NCBI GenBank assembly: GCA_002270565.1
Contig: NQMI01000023.1
Coordinates: forward strand, 124,001 to 188,000
DNA: 64,000 nucleotides
Origin: Stenocarpella maydis
Lineage: Eukaryota > Ascomycota > Sordariomycetes > Diaporthales > Diaporthaceae
Reading direction: 5' to 3'
Below the pieces are notes generated by a model. It was not told the origin of the DNA and ran no database searches. It saw only the letters and a program-made list of their open reading frames with translations. Positions 22,981 through 34,500 of the stretch are shown one piece after another (within the stretch, counting starts at the first letter, position 1; every line of letters starts with the position of its first letter). A program made the translations under genes and the position numbers.

Positions 22981-23693
22981 AAATTTTGTGCCATCATATG
23001 AAATACAAAGAGGTTGTTCAATGATGTTACGCTTTTCAGAGTTTAATTCAAGTGGAAAAGTTATCATCCCAGCATTAACTAGCATGGCCTTTAACGGACT
23101 TAAATGAGTGCTGTTAATAATAGCCATAAATATATCTTGATATTTAATCTCTTAATATGAAATACCCTTAAAGCTTTGTCTTAGTTATTTTAGGAATTAA
23201 AAGGGTAATAGGGTATGCCTTAAGTAGTGTTTAGGACCTTTATAATACTTAACAGTGCTATTTACTATCACCTTGGCCTTTCTTAGTTTAATTGCTAGCC
23301 TGGGCTATCAAGTGCTGGGTGCTAGGTTTCTAGAGAGTGCTTCTTGTGAGTATCAAGGGGCACTTGGTGCTAAGGCGCTAGTCACTACCTACCTAGGTAT
23401 ATATCGTTCAGTATAAACGAGTAAAGGCATCTGTATTTCCTCTACGGCATGTGGGTTGGCTTTTCGCAACGTGCCGTGAACCCCGGTTGAAGACAGCCAA
23501 GCGTGACAAATATTTGTCATCAGGTGGGGCCGTGCCATAAGACATTGCCGGTACAAGCAAGCAACTTATTTACCTAGTCTTCAGTAACCAAGACATCGGC
23601 ATAGCTCCTCGGCCTGTGAGGCCCAGAAGAACAAGAGAGACGACCGCCCGCGAAATGGCTACAGCCAGACTGGCCACCGCCATCCTCGCAAGC

Positions 23694-24743
23694 ATGCCGA
23701 AGCCCTTGGTTTTCCCAGCCATTACCGAGCATCGGTCCACCGTCATAATCGCTCATGGGTTTGGTGACAGTGGGCATGGATAGTATGTGATTTATCTCCC
23801 ACTCAATCACACATGACCTTCAGCCTTGTCTTTGCAAGTTCCACATCATTCACACCCCACCACAGCATCCCCATCGTACGGGGCTGGCAGGAGAGCGGCC
23901 TGTTCCAGGACACAAAGTTCATCCTCCCAAGCGCCCCATCCATCAACGTGACATCGGTAAGCACTCAAATCCCCCCCCCCCCCGCGGGCCACATCTGGGT
24001 TCAACCCACACGCCCCGCGTTCCCACTGGCTGATAATGAGGCCATTCCCCCAAAAAAACAGGCCGGCCGGCGCCCGGTCCCAGCCTGGTTCGACATCCGC
24101 GGCGAGCGCGGGCAGCATGTGACCTTCGACACCCTGACGCGGCAGAACAGAGACGAGGAGGGGATGCTCCGCAGCAGGGACTTCCTCCTGTCGCTCGTGC
24201 GCAGCGAGGCCGGGGGCGGCCGCGGCATCCCCGCGTCGGGGGTCGTCGTGGGCGGGTTCTCGCAGGGAGCGGCGTTGGCGCTGCTGGCGGGGCTCACGGC
24301 GGACGTGCAGCTGGGCGGCGTCTTTTGCCTGTGCGGGTACCTGCCGCTGGCGGATGCCGTGAGGGAGAGCGGACGTGGAGTAGGGGGAGGAGGAGGAGGA
24401 GATGGAGGGTCGGTTAAGTTCCCTCACGTGAGGGAGGGGACCGGCATGGAGGTCTTGATGATCAATGGGGAGGACGACCCCATCATGAACATTGAGTGGG
24501 TCGGCAAATCGAGGGATATTGTCAAGGAGCTCGGGTACCCTGTTGACTCCAGCATTATTCCGTACGTTGTAATCCGTATATTCTCCTCGGCCACATTCAT
24601 GCCTCGCGCGCAGCTCGCTGACTTGTCTCTCCATCCCAAAAAGTGGGCTTGGTCACAGCATAAACGAAGAGGTCCTCACCAGGGTGGCGGCGTTTATCAA
24701 GAGGATCCAGGACAAGGGCAAAGGCCAGCACGACGAGCTGTGA
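23694..24743 (+). CDS. Acyl-protein thioesterase-like alpha/beta hydrolase
   Basis: Serine hydrolase of the phospholipase/carboxylesterase (APT1) family, probably removing acyl groups from proteins or small esters in the cytosol. Four exons, 23694-23782, 23866-23956, 24062-24561 and 24644-24743, join in phase to 259 residues. The start MPKPLVFPAITEH and 'TVIIAHGFGDSGHG' match the family N-terminus with its oxyanion loop. The nucleophile elbow is GGFSQGAAL; the Asp is in 'MINGEDDPIMN', and the His comes from the last exon in PGLGHSINEEV. A Gly-rich insert of about 20 residues near 24380-24415 is unusual and may be a low-complexity loop. The second intron carries a 13-base C run. An in-frame ATG at 23655 would add 13 residues but fits the family less well. 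Confidence 0.88.
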
Positions 24744-24878
24744 GCGCGGTGCTGCTCTGTAAGAGGTATAGAACTGGGTGCACTTGTTTGAAGCACAAGC
24801 CTCCCATGTGCGGTCGAACTCGAATTAAGTTTTTGAAAATTTCCCGATCTTGCTTTCAAGTGTCACTATAATTTCATG

Positions 24879-26756
24879 CTAGAGCCGAACATCGTCAAGA
24901 TGTAACTCCTTCAGCCCTTCTTCGACGATCCACGACCTCCCCTTCTCAGGCGTGTACAAAACCTCACACGCCCTTCCTGCAACAAGCAGCCCCGGCGGCC
25001 TGCTCCCCTCTGCCTGAATGGCCTCGGCAACGAATTCGAGTGTTGTACGGATGACTCTCTGATCGGGGCAAGAAGCTCGCTCGATGACGGCACAGGGCGT
25101 TGACCTCGGCCACAGAGGTCTCGTCGCTTTCACAGGCTGTGCAACATCACCTGTCTCGATCATTTGATGGACCACACCCTCTGCTGGCCCGGCCCCGTCT
25201 GGTATTGTCTCCGTTGTGGTGACCGTGCCGGTCCTCTCCACTTCGGTAGGCAGGTGCTGCGTGAGCTCGGCCACCAGACCAGTAATGCGGTGCAGGGCCA
25301 TTAAGAAGACGACCGTTCTGCTTGCAACAAACTCTGGAGGCGTTGGTGGCCTGCCCTTCTTGCCCGTCCCGGTACATACCAGGACTTGGTCTGAAACATC
25401 CCGCTGCGTGGGAGGTATGCCCGCGAATAGCGGCGCGCTCAAGGAGCTCGTGATTCCGGGCAGGACGACTACCCTGTCGCCAAGACCATTCTGGCGGAAG
25501 TACTCGACCTCCTCACCTCCGCGGCCATAGATGAAGGGATCGCCTTGCTTGAGTCGCAGCACCACCTTGCCCTGCCTGACGCCCGCAATAGCCTGCTCCA
25601 AGAGTTCCTCCTGGGCCTTGTCAGCGTTGCCAGGGAACTTGCGCGCAATAGAAACGGGCGTCCGCCGGGGGACGAGATCCAGCACGCCCTGGGGGACGAG
25701 CTTGTCGGCCAGGATGAGGTCAGCAGACTGGATTGCCTTGTAGGTAGCGCGGGTGAGCAGGTCGGGGTGTCCGGGACCGGAGCCGGCGAGGATGATTCTC
25801 CCGCGTGTGCTGGCACACGAGCCGTTGATCTTGTCGTCTCCTGACGCCCCGACGGCGGGTGCGCCAATCAAGGTGCTGCTTCTGCCAGAGTACGATCTCA
25901 GAACCGCATCGACGTCGTCATCGCTGATGGCTGCCAGGCGCTTGAGCGGCCAGTATTCGCAGACCTGCGCGAGCCAGCGCATGCGCCTGTGCTTCACAGC
26001 GTCCAAATCCTCCTCGGTGACCAGCTTGTTGAAGTTGGCCGTCTGCTCCAGGCCCTCCTCTTGCTCGCCAGCAGTAGGCGCCCCGCCATTGGGAGCCTCG
26101 TGAAGCAGGTGGTCCTCTTGTTGAATCCTCCGTCTGACGTCTCCCAGCTTTGCGCAAGCGGTTCCCAGGGTTGGCGGGAGCGATGCAGCGACCTCGCGGC
26201 GTATGCGGCTGGCGAGGCGGCATCCCCTCCCATTGGTAGTAACGCCGATCTGCAGCGGCCCGTCGGTGTGTGTCGACAGGATGGAGAAGCTGCAGAGGCT
26301 GGGGCTGTCGACCACATTCACAGGGATGCGGTTGCGCTTGCAGAAGGCTGAGATGAGTTGCGCGGATAAGCCCCCGCCCAGTGAAACAGAGTTTGTAGTG
26401 GTGATGAAAACGGCATCGACCACATTGCCTATCTCGTCCCGCCCGCGAGTGAGGGCAAGATCTTCGGTGAAGGGCCTGCGTTCCCACTCGACGTGGCCTG
26501 AGTCGATGAGGTTTGCGAGACCATGGTGAAGAGGTTGAGTTGGTGGGGGCTCGGGCGCGATAAGGATGGGTTTTGCGCCGGTGGCAATGGACTGCTCGCA
26601 GCGCTTTCCGGCGAGGGAATTGCTGCCGATGACGAGGTGGACGTGAGAGCGACAGTCTGTGGCAGTGAGGAGAGAGGTGTGGTATGAGGCTGCCATTTTG
26701 TGCACAGCTAGTGTTCTAGAGGTATCGTTGCCGCGCCTGTTGTGTTCTGTGGCCAT
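24879..26756 (-). CDS. met1: Sirohaem synthase: Met8-like dehydrogenase/chelatase fused to uroporphyrinogen-III methyltransferase
   Basis: Makes sirohaem, the cofactor of sulphite and nitrite reductases. One exon, 625 residues. The N-terminal module (about residues 25-270) contains a Rossmann-like 'HLVIGSNSLAGKRCEQ' and 'GVTTNGRGCRLASRIRREV', as in the precorrin-2 dehydrogenase/ferrochelatase. The C-terminal module (from about 319) is a SUMT-type S-adenosylmethionine methyltransferase with 'GSGPGHPDLLTRATYKAI', 'RLKQGDPFIYGRGGEE' and 'LPGITSSLSAPLFAGIP'. This fused order is usual for filamentous ascomycete Met1. The ATG at 26696 (MAASYHTSLL) fits homologue starts better than the upstream one at 26756, so the first 20 residues are uncertain. 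It lies 133 bases from the convergent thioesterase stop and about 100 bases upstream of the RHO3 stop. Confidence 0.93.
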   Translation of the reverse strand: MATEHNRRGNDTSRTLAVHKMAASYHTSLLTATDCRSHVHLVIGSNSLAGKRCEQSIATGAKPILIAPEPPPTQPLHHGLANLIDSGHVEWERRPFTEDLALTRGRDEIGNVVDAVFITTTNSVSLGGGLSAQLISAFCKRNRIPVNVVDSPSLCSFSILSTHTDGPLQIGVTTNGRGCRLASRIRREVAASLPPTLGTACAKLGDVRRRIQQEDHLLHEAPNGGAPTAGEQEEGLEQTANFNKLVTEEDLDAVKHRRMRWLAQVCEYWPLKRLAAISDDDVDAVLRSYSGRSSTLIGAPAVGASGDDKINGSCASTRGRIILAGSGPGHPDLLTRATYKAIQSADLILADKLVPQGVLDLVPRRTPVSIARKFPGNADKAQEELLEQAIAGVRQGKVVLRLKQGDPFIYGRGGEEVEYFRQNGLGDRVVVLPGITSSLSAPLFAGIPPTQRDVSDQVLVCTGTGKKGRPPTPPEFVASRTVVFLMALHRITGLVAELTQHLPTEVERTGTVTTTETIPDGAGPAEGVVHQMIETGDVAQPVKATRPLWPRSTPCAVIERASCPDQRVIRTTLEFVAEAIQAEGSRPPGLLVAGRACEVLYTPEKGRSWIVEEGLKELHLDDVRL

Positions 26757-26860
26757 TTATTAGGAATTAGAGATACATTGGATGCCGCTATCAGTCCGTC
26801 CTGAGCCGCATGACGCCATCCCGATAGCCGGCCGCCGGACCGACGAGCCCATTGATCGCT

Positions 26861-27466
26861 TCACATGACGATGCACTTCTTGTCCTCCTTATCCTTCTTG
26901 ACGCTCATCGCCACCCGGGCGGCCTCTGTGAAGGCCTCGTTGACGCCGCGGTTGCGCATCGCAGAACACTCGAGATATCGCATCGCATTTATCCTCCTGG
27001 CGACCTCCAGGCCCTGTTCGTACCCGATCGTGGGCTTTGCGCTCGCCGGCGGGTTGTCGCCGCCCTCCTCGTCCTGGGCCTCTCGCAGGTCGCATTTCAG
27101 CGCGATGAGCACGACTTTGACGCTAGGGCAATGTTCTGTTATCTCGCCGACCCATTTGCTCTCGACGTTTTCTAAGCTCTCGGGGCTGTCGACGCTGTAG
27201 CACAGCATGATCAGGTCGCTGTCGTCGTACGAGAGGCTTCGTAACCTGTCGAACTCCTCCTGGCCTGCGGTGTCCCATAACGAAAGCTCGATGTGGATGT
27301 TGTCGACGAAGATGTCGTGGACGTAGTTCTCGAAGACTGTGGGCTCGTAGACGGTGGGAAAGTACCCTCTCGTGAAGACGTTGAGCAGTGATGTCTTGCC
27401 GCACGCGCCGTCGCCCAGGAGGACGAGCTTGCGCTGAACGGTCTTGTTGGTCGCCAGGCAGGACAT
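26861..27466 (-). CDS. rho3: Rho-family GTPase, Rho3 type
   Basis: Small GTPase controlling polarised growth and exocytosis at hyphal tips (known for fungal Rho3). One exon, 201 residues from the ATG at 27466. The P-loop is GDGACGKTS (about residues 18-26), switch I is 'YFPTVYEPTVFENY', switch II is 'WDTAGQEEFDRLR', and the C-terminus is the CAAX box CIVM for prenylation. The N-terminal extension with KKTV/NKTVQRKLVLLGD spacing, the 'VHDIFVDNIHIELSLWD' segment and 'ECSAMRNRGVNEAFTEAARVA' place it in Rho3 rather than Cdc42, Rho1 or Rho4. It follows the sirohaem gene on the same strand. No damaging change seen. Confidence 0.93.
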   Translation of the reverse strand: MSCLATNKTVQRKLVLLGDGACGKTSLLNVFTRGYFPTVYEPTVFENYVHDIFVDNIHIELSLWDTAGQEEFDRLRSLSYDDSDLIMLCYSVDSPESLENVESKWVGEITEHCPSVKVVLIALKCDLREAQDEEGGDNPPASAKPTIGYEQGLEVARRINAMRYLECSAMRNRGVNEAFTEAARVAMSVKKDKEDKKCIVM

Positions 27467-29504
27467 TGTGATGGTGGTGAATGAGGACGAGGATGGTGGT
27501 GTTGTTGCTGAGACGGTTGCTGGAAGGGGTCGTCGGGACTTCGTGTTCGGGGTGAATTGGGGTTGGGGTTGGAAGCTCGGACCCACACACACCCAGTCAG
27601 TTCAATCCTCCCATCCCTTCTCTCCCGGAGCACTCAATGGCATCCCCGTGCAGGTTCCCGCCCCAATGGGAGATTATCCAAAATGAGATTATACAGTACA
27701 CGGCGGCGTGTGCGAGATTGGCAGACCGTCCATGCTCAAAGTTGTTGTTCTACGTCCCTGAAGAAAACTTAAAAACATAACCATGTTTCGATTATGGCAC
27801 ACGAGGTCAGTCAAGCAGCTTGGGTGAATTGAACTGAGTGATCCTGGATTGGGCCAGAAACCTTGCTGGGATGACGGGGCGTACCTCGAGGTTATCCCAA
27901 GCAACTACGCGAAGCACATTTCTTGCATATTGTATATCTGTGCCTATCGCCGTGCTCTCGATTATCAATTAAAAAGAATCTCGCGCAGGGTCACTTCGAC
28001 TAGATTAGGACATTTCCAAATCGCAAAACTGGTCGGAATCCAGCGTGCATGCTGTTTGGCCAATTCGCGTTCGAGATTGCTGGACCAACAATCTTAAGCC
28101 TTACGTCAACCCACATTATAGTGCAAGGGGGTTCCTGTCACCTCTTTTTGGTACACTGACATGCCGTTTGAAATCCACTCTTATTATCGGTAGATTATGC
28201 CCCTATATTTGGCTCCGCCGCCGCTCCAGATATGATTCCCCTGAAATGCAAGCAGCGCCGACCCCGTGAATGAGCCCAGACGCCCCCCATCCTCAAAGCG
28301 TGCATAGAGTATAAATACAACTGGATGTCACGTCGCTGCACGCCTTCACATCGCTTGATCCCTAGGTTGAAACGCAATAGCTCCGCGAAAGGTTATCACC
28401 ATACGTGGAGCAGGCAGAGAACCCGTGCCGCCCAGGCGCCGCCGGACCAACGATTTCCCAACTGGTGCGCAGATGGCGGGAACACCTTTTCCCTTGTGAT
28501 GCAATGCTGCGCTCCGATCCCTCATCGAACCTGTCCTCGTCCGCCAAATGGCGCGCGGCGCCGATGACGTGGACCCGGGGGAGGTCACATCACGGGCTGG
28601 CATCGTCGACAAGCTCACCGGCGAGGCAAAGGTCCTGTTTCATGCAGCGTGGAACAACAACTTCCCCAAACCGAGTCAAATTATCTCCGCATACAATGGC
28701 GTACCGACTGCCCTACAGGTAATTGCCGCAGGACCGAAAGACTATGGTAAATATGAAACCGTGCGTGCCCGCCTACGAGCGCCGGCTATGGTTACCAACT
28801 ACACTGTTAGGCTTCCGGGCCAGAAAGTATCACGGTCACCGTCCGCACCGGCGGCTCTCGTAGCACACTAGCCAGCCAATCACCAACCACAGGTAGGGAT
28901 GAGGGCCATCTGTGGTAGTGGTTGACGTCCAGACCCGGGGATGGGGGGGGGGGGGCGGGGATGGGCGCTACTCCGTTGTTGATGTCGCAGTGGTGGTTAA
29001 GTCTCAATGACCAACAAACTCACATCACTACAACAATATCACATGCAAGTCGCACGTGGTTGGGGTATTGTGTCTTCAACGCCACTTTTGAGTGCCAGCC
29101 AGTCTTTGATGCGTGGAGCACTGTGTGCAAGAGATATTCTTTATTTCCAGAAAGTGTCCCCCCCCCCACTCTGCTTTGCTTGGCTTCGCTTTCAAAACGG
29201 AATCATGTTAACTATGAAAAAGGGAAAATTTGCCTCTTCCCGGGCTCATCTCCTTTGCCAACAGGCCCTCCCGAACATCGGAGAAGGGGTCCAGAGCAAT
29301 AGGATGGTAGACTGAAAGCAAGCTGGGGGAAGAAAGGAAACCCAGAACCAGCCTGCGCCTCAAGCAATCCGATCCAGATCCGTCCGGGATAGGAGGGGGG
29401 CGGAGGGATGATCAGTGGTGGACGGGCTACAATACGCCGTCTTCTTCATGCACGGCCGACGCCGCCGTATCGCCGTATTGCCGTATTCTCACGGACGTTG
29501 TCGG
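27467..29504. other. Spacer between RHO3 and PBS2
   Basis: About 2 kb with no convincing gene. The part next to 27467 carries the RHO3 promoter/5' leader, the far end the PBS2 3' UTR. It contains a 13-base G run at 28943-28955 and a C9 run at 29159-29167. A 107-codon plus-strand frame at 28548-28871 has coding-like base use but no recognisable domain. Confidence 0.5.
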
Positions 29505-31543
29505 CTATGTTTCGAGACTAGCAGCTGGGCTCACGCTGTCGAATGGCGCAGCGTGCAGTGCTGGCCTCTCTGCACTCGCCGGTTGCAGGCCCTGCTTCCG
29601 GCGCTCCATAACACCCTGCACCCATTCCGCCACCTCCGCGTCGCCCGAGCCCTCGTTGATGGAGAGCTGCTTCGCCGCTGCGTCAGCGAGGTCGTTGTCC
29701 GTGGCTTCCGACTCGGCCTCCGCTTCTTCCGTAATAGTCTCGGGCTTGCTAAGAGATTTGATCCAAGGGTGTAGCAAGAGCATCGGATACGTATGCCTCT
29801 TCTTTGGGTTTTTGTTGAGACACGACTTGACAAAGTCGCGCGCTTGTGCGGAGTAGCCTTCCGCCGGGAGGTCTGGCGGATCGCCTTCAACGATTGCCTA
29901 GAATCGAGCGCCTGGTTAGCCGAGACTCATTTGAATTTGGAATGTGTAGAAGATGCGCCACTCACGTTCAGCTGGCCGAAGATGGTAGCAGAAATCTCCG
30001 GTGGGTAAGGGTATTTGCCCATTGCACACTCGATGACGGTCAACCCCAAGCTCCAGATATCGCTTTGGACGCTATAGGTCCCGTCCGCGCCTGCAGCCAT
30101 CGCACCACCAGATATCCGCTCCGGAGCCATATAGCTCTGACAGCCGATATTCGTCTTCGCAATGCTAGCCACGAGGTTTCCGCTGACTCCGAAATCGCAA
30201 ATCTTGACTTGTCCCCGGCTGTTGACGAGAATGTTGGTCGGCTTCACGTCTCGATGAATGATGTTGTGCTCATCCTTCAGTGACTTCAGGCCCATTATGG
30301 TGCTGTAAGTAATTTTCATGAGCACGTTTTCGGGTATTCCACCGTCGTACAGCTTATCAATGGAGCCCCCATCCATGTACTCGATGCACATGTACACCGC
30401 GCCTTCCTGGAAGAAGGCTCCGTAGAAGTCGATGATGTACGGTGATGAACACTCGTGGAGGATGACGAGTTCCTTCAGGATGGTGGTAAACTTCGCCTCG
30501 TCGAGTTCTAACCTGATCTCTTTCATTGCCATTATCCGCCCTGTTGTACCGTCTGCTCTGCCGGCGCGGGGTGTCATCGGTGAGCCCTCGCTGCCTGAGG
30601 ATTCATCTTTGTCCGACAGGCTCGAATTTTGCCTGAAGCCGCTCAGCCCCTGGCCAAACCTCGGTACCTTGGGCCTCGCATGTCGGACCCTGTAGACTGT
30701 TCCGTAGTTCCCCTTCCCCAGCTCATCAAGAATGTCGACTTCTTCTAATGAGATCGAAAAAGCAGCTCCACTGGCAAAGTTCACCCCAGTCCTTGTAATG
30801 GTTGCAGCGCCGTCAAATGTGATCCAACCCTTTTGCGTGTCGATATAGTTCTTGAACTCATTCATCTTGGAGTCCCTTTGTCCTCCATCCTCCGTAGCGG
30901 ACGAGTCGGAGCCACCGTTCATATCGGACAGCTTCGGCGTCGGGGCTGGTGAGGGGCCGCCCGGGAATCCGCCGAGCTTCATTGCTCCTCTTCGGTCCGC
31001 CAGGCTAGGCTTCTTTGCACCGGGTAGGACCGGGGCAGACCTTGGGAAGCCCTGGGCCGGTGGTCTAGACGGGCCGCCCATGCCGCCTGGTAATTTCAAG
31101 TTGCCTGGTACACCTCCGGGGAAACCTCGGGGCGAGGCGGACCCAGACACTGGTGAGGATGAGCCCATTGGGTTCATGCTCGGCCGTGGCAGGCCCGCCC
31201 GCTCCGCCTGTAAAGCACGCGCCTTAGCCATGAGGTCCATCGGTAAGCTGCTGGCTGCCGGCGGGGGGCGGCGGGCATTGTTCAGGGTGCCGGTCACGCT
31301 GGAACTGGGATGGATGCCTAGGCCAGGGCTATTGCCATGGGGGTCTGAGACGGTTCGTAGAGAAGGGACACGGCGGGGTAGTTCTTTGGATAACTGTGGT
31401 ATGGCATCGGAAGACGCGCTTGGGGGGTCCAGCGGCGTGCTGGCTTCGGAAGACTCATCGGCGTCGGAACCAGGGGAGGCGGGGTTGCTTTCGACCTGTT
31501 CATCCGGCGTGGCGGGTACAGACGAGTCTGGAGTGTCTGACAT
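29505..31543 (-). CDS. pbs2: MAP kinase kinase of the HOG osmotic-stress pathway (Pbs2 type)
   Basis: Dual-specificity kinase that activates the Hog1-type MAPK after osmotic stress. Exons 31543-29966 and 29897-29505 join in phase across a 68-base intron to 656 residues. The first 265 residues are Ser/Pro/Gly-rich and probably disordered. The kinase domain has the glycine loop GKGNYGTVY (276-284), Lys341 in MAMKEIRLEL, HRDVKPTN (430-437) and DFG (450-452). The activation loop has Ser460 and Thr464 in the S-I-A-K-T arrangement phosphorylated by MAPKKKs. 'GGSIDKLYDGGIPENVL' and 'SGNLVASIAKTNIGCQSYM' are characteristic of Pbs2. A hydrophilic insert of about 45 residues (290-335) separates the glycine loop from the lysine. 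In several plant-pathogenic and saprophytic fungi this gene affects phenylpyrrole and dicarboximide response; that is family knowledge, not seen here. Confidence 0.95.
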
Positions 31544-34500
31544 GATGGGCGGAGTGAATAGCAACAACACACAGGTGCGTCTGCGACGATTTGAAGGCTG
31601 GGCTACCTCGTAGTCTGCGACATGTGGCTGCTAGAGAGGATCGAGATAGGTCTACAGGGTGGGCATATAGGTTTATTCCTCGACCCTCTAGACTTAAAAG
31701 AGACAAGGCTTTCGGGAGAGGGTGCCGAGCGGTTTAAGATAGGAAACACTCGGGAAAACTCTGGCTCGTTGGATTCGTGAGAGTCGACAATGGCGGCAGA
31801 GAGGGAGCCCAGGGACGCGGTGAGGCCGAAATCTTGAGGTGGAGAGCCTCGAAAGCAAGCGCGAACCTTATTCACGACGACGGAGGGTTCAAGGAGGCAC
31901 CTTGTGAGGCTGAGTAGGGTTGCGTCGGGCGTGGCTGGCAAACAGGCATAGGAGAGCTGGGCGTGACAGGAGGTACCCAAAGGACGGGTGAAGCCAAAAA
32001 GTAGGTAAGGTGATGCCCAGCGGGGGACCAGGTCAGGACGAGACGAGATAAAAAGAAACTCGGGCAAGGTCCAAGTCAGATATTCGACCTGGTGGCAGCA
32101 GCACGGGTCGAGGTCCAAGCCCAGGTCCAAGTCTAGGTTGATTGAGGTTGAGGTCGCGCGCCAGCCGGGTGCTGCGAGAGCTTCTGATCTCTTGCGTCAG
32201 AAGGTCTGGAAAAAATGCGTCTTGATTGGATTGGCAGGTGGCAGGACGGACATTGGAGGAGGTAGTACATGGCAGGCGATTTTTTTGTACCGGCCAGGCC
32301 GCAAATATGTATCGCGCAGCACCGTCAAAGGGCCGAGAACAGGCCCAAGGTTGGGTGTGGAGGTACCTCTCCGTCCTATGATTCGAGACGCGCCTTTGCT
32401 GCGTTGGGTTTGCGTCCCTCCCCTGTCACCAGGGATACAGGGGGAGCATATGCCCCGCAGTCTCCAAAGCAGTCTAGCTTATCTGACAAGAGTCGAATTG
32501 TCAAATCCACAAGCTCACTTCCTCGCACGCACACACGCACTCTCTCGATTGTGTAGTGCAGACTGTCTTCTCTCCTCCAGGCCAAGCACCCAATTGGGTT
32601 CCACCCTCTGAACCCCTCCACCTGTGTCTACACTACAGTACCCCATTACGTCGATCTGACTCTGGCGGACAGAGAGGCACATACAGTAAGTACCCTGCCT
32701 GGTGAACTAGTCAGTGGTAATCTAGCTGCATATTCCATGCCAAATGGGCACCAGCTCATACGTCGCAGTCGCAGAGTCAAGCCATCGTTATTGATCATTG
32801 TGGAAGCGCGAGGCGCTTCTTCAAAACGGCAGCTGCTTCACTCGAACCGCCCATGTCGGGCAACAACGTCAGAGGCCCGGGGCCCTCACTTAAGCCATAC
32901 CAATTTTTTTTCCTGTGCCCTCATCCTGTTCTGCTGGGTTCCATGGCGCCCACAAAGGACGGTGACAGCAGCTTAGCCCAGGCTGGCCTAGCTCCCTTGC
33001 AGTCCCAACGGGGCGGCATTACTGCGGCCAGGGAAAGTAGGACGACCCCCGCGATGACGTTGTGATGGAGCGGTGGCTTGGGAACAGCGGAACTGGCAGC
33101 ACCTGCTCCACAGGACAGTGCGCACATGAGATGCTCCTTCGCTTAGTTCGCCCAGCAGCCCAGCTTTGGCCGACACTGGGTGATGTACCGCCTAGGTAGC
33201 CTGCAGGATGGCAAAGGGTGGGCGGGACATGGGTGAAGATGGACATCGTGAATTCCATCTCTACAGAAAGGGTGCAGTGAGTGCCGTTGGGCCCCGAAAA
33301 AGCAGGTTTCTCGCTTCCAGCCGATCACCAATGTCTTTTGCCTATTCGAAGGTCTTGAAACGTACGGTCAGCAGTCTAAGTATGGCAGCCGAGATGAAAC
33401 AGCTGGCAGCTCACTCAGACCAGAACAGGATCGGCGGAGCAGCTGGGAACCCAATTGGCCTTGTTGCAACATCGTGTGGAAGCTGACGCGGTGCACAGGT
33501 TCGGCCTCTGTATCTTGCCACCATCACCACACTGCCAGGACTGCCTGCCAGCCCTCTGGTGCTCGACATATCGAGGATGCGCTGGCGCCGTCGTGCCACT
33601 CTCAGTGGCTGGGAGCTGGAAATGTTCGGTCACGGTGTGATATTCCAGCATCGTCACCACCGCCAGATGATACCACGGTAAAAAGGCACATGCCCACGTT
33701 CCCTGCTCGGTGACAGCTCTAGCTGCAGCTCACCCTGAGCTTCACCCGCGGGTCCAATCGCTTGCTTGCCAGGCAGCAGGGGCAGCTGTCAACTGCCAGG
33801 GAGTATTCCAAGAAACCCGCGCTGGCGCTAACAAATCTGCAGCTATTCCCGTATTCCACCCCACCTCGGAGTTGGAGGATCCCTTAGGTGGGTGTCGGGG
33901 GAGAGATTGTGGGGGAGTTTTGAGGATACGTACAAGCCCGGCTTGCCTGGCCCTCAGCAGCAATGCATACGTCCCGAGACATTCGAAATGACGCTGAACG
34001 TCACCTGAGCGCGAAGCGCGATCCATTCAACAGTTGACACTTCGATACTTCCTTTCCAGCACTGGTTAACACGAAGACCTTGGCGCATGAGCCGAGTATG
34101 TGAAATGATTCCTGAGATGATATCAGATCAACCAGTCACTCCTGCTGGAAGCTAAGATGATGGAAACGAAAACCCGCCAGGGTGACGTCATTCCCCATGG
34201 ACTTGGAGAAACGCTTCCTGCAGCTGTGAATGAGGTGACGTTTTTCTGCTTGTTCAATTTCAGAATCTAGTCAGTCTCTGGCGGCAAAGAAAAAGAAAAC
34301 AGGGGGGGGGGCATCCAGGCTACTATGGTATCTAATAACACAGGTAACAACGGGACTCGCCGTCACAGGTAACGGCCGGGAAGAATGTGGCACAAGTTGA
34401 TCCACCTGAGAACTTGGGTTCTTCCTGACAAAAAAAATCGTGAAGGCTCGCTCAACACGTTAATTTGGTAGCGTCTCATACCCTCTGGTTCGTCTCTCCT

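Larger units (their letters stand above)
19825..23693. other. Gene-poor, repeat-bearing block
   Basis: About 3.9 kb without a convincing gene. It contains a 12-base G run (20535-20546), three copies of a palindrome-centred repeat (21384-21443, 21686-21745, 22944-22980) and AT-rich sequence at 23.1-23.4 kb resembling mutated repeat DNA. Two open frames on the minus strand (191 codons at 22045-22620, 140 codons at 22705-23127) have no recognisable motif. Confidence 0.5.

Noticed and set aside
22705..23127. 140-codon minus-strand frame
   Set aside because: It overlaps a copy of the dispersed palindrome repeat and has no known motif; more likely repeat-derived chance frame.
28548..28871. 107-codon plus-strand frame with coding-like composition
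   Set aside because: No recognisable domain and no clear splice partners; overlapping frames of similar length exist on both strands.
31603..32130. 175-codon minus-strand frame just upstream of PBS2
   Set aside because: It lies in the probable PBS2 promoter/5' leader, overlaps no homologous domain and has low-complexity content.
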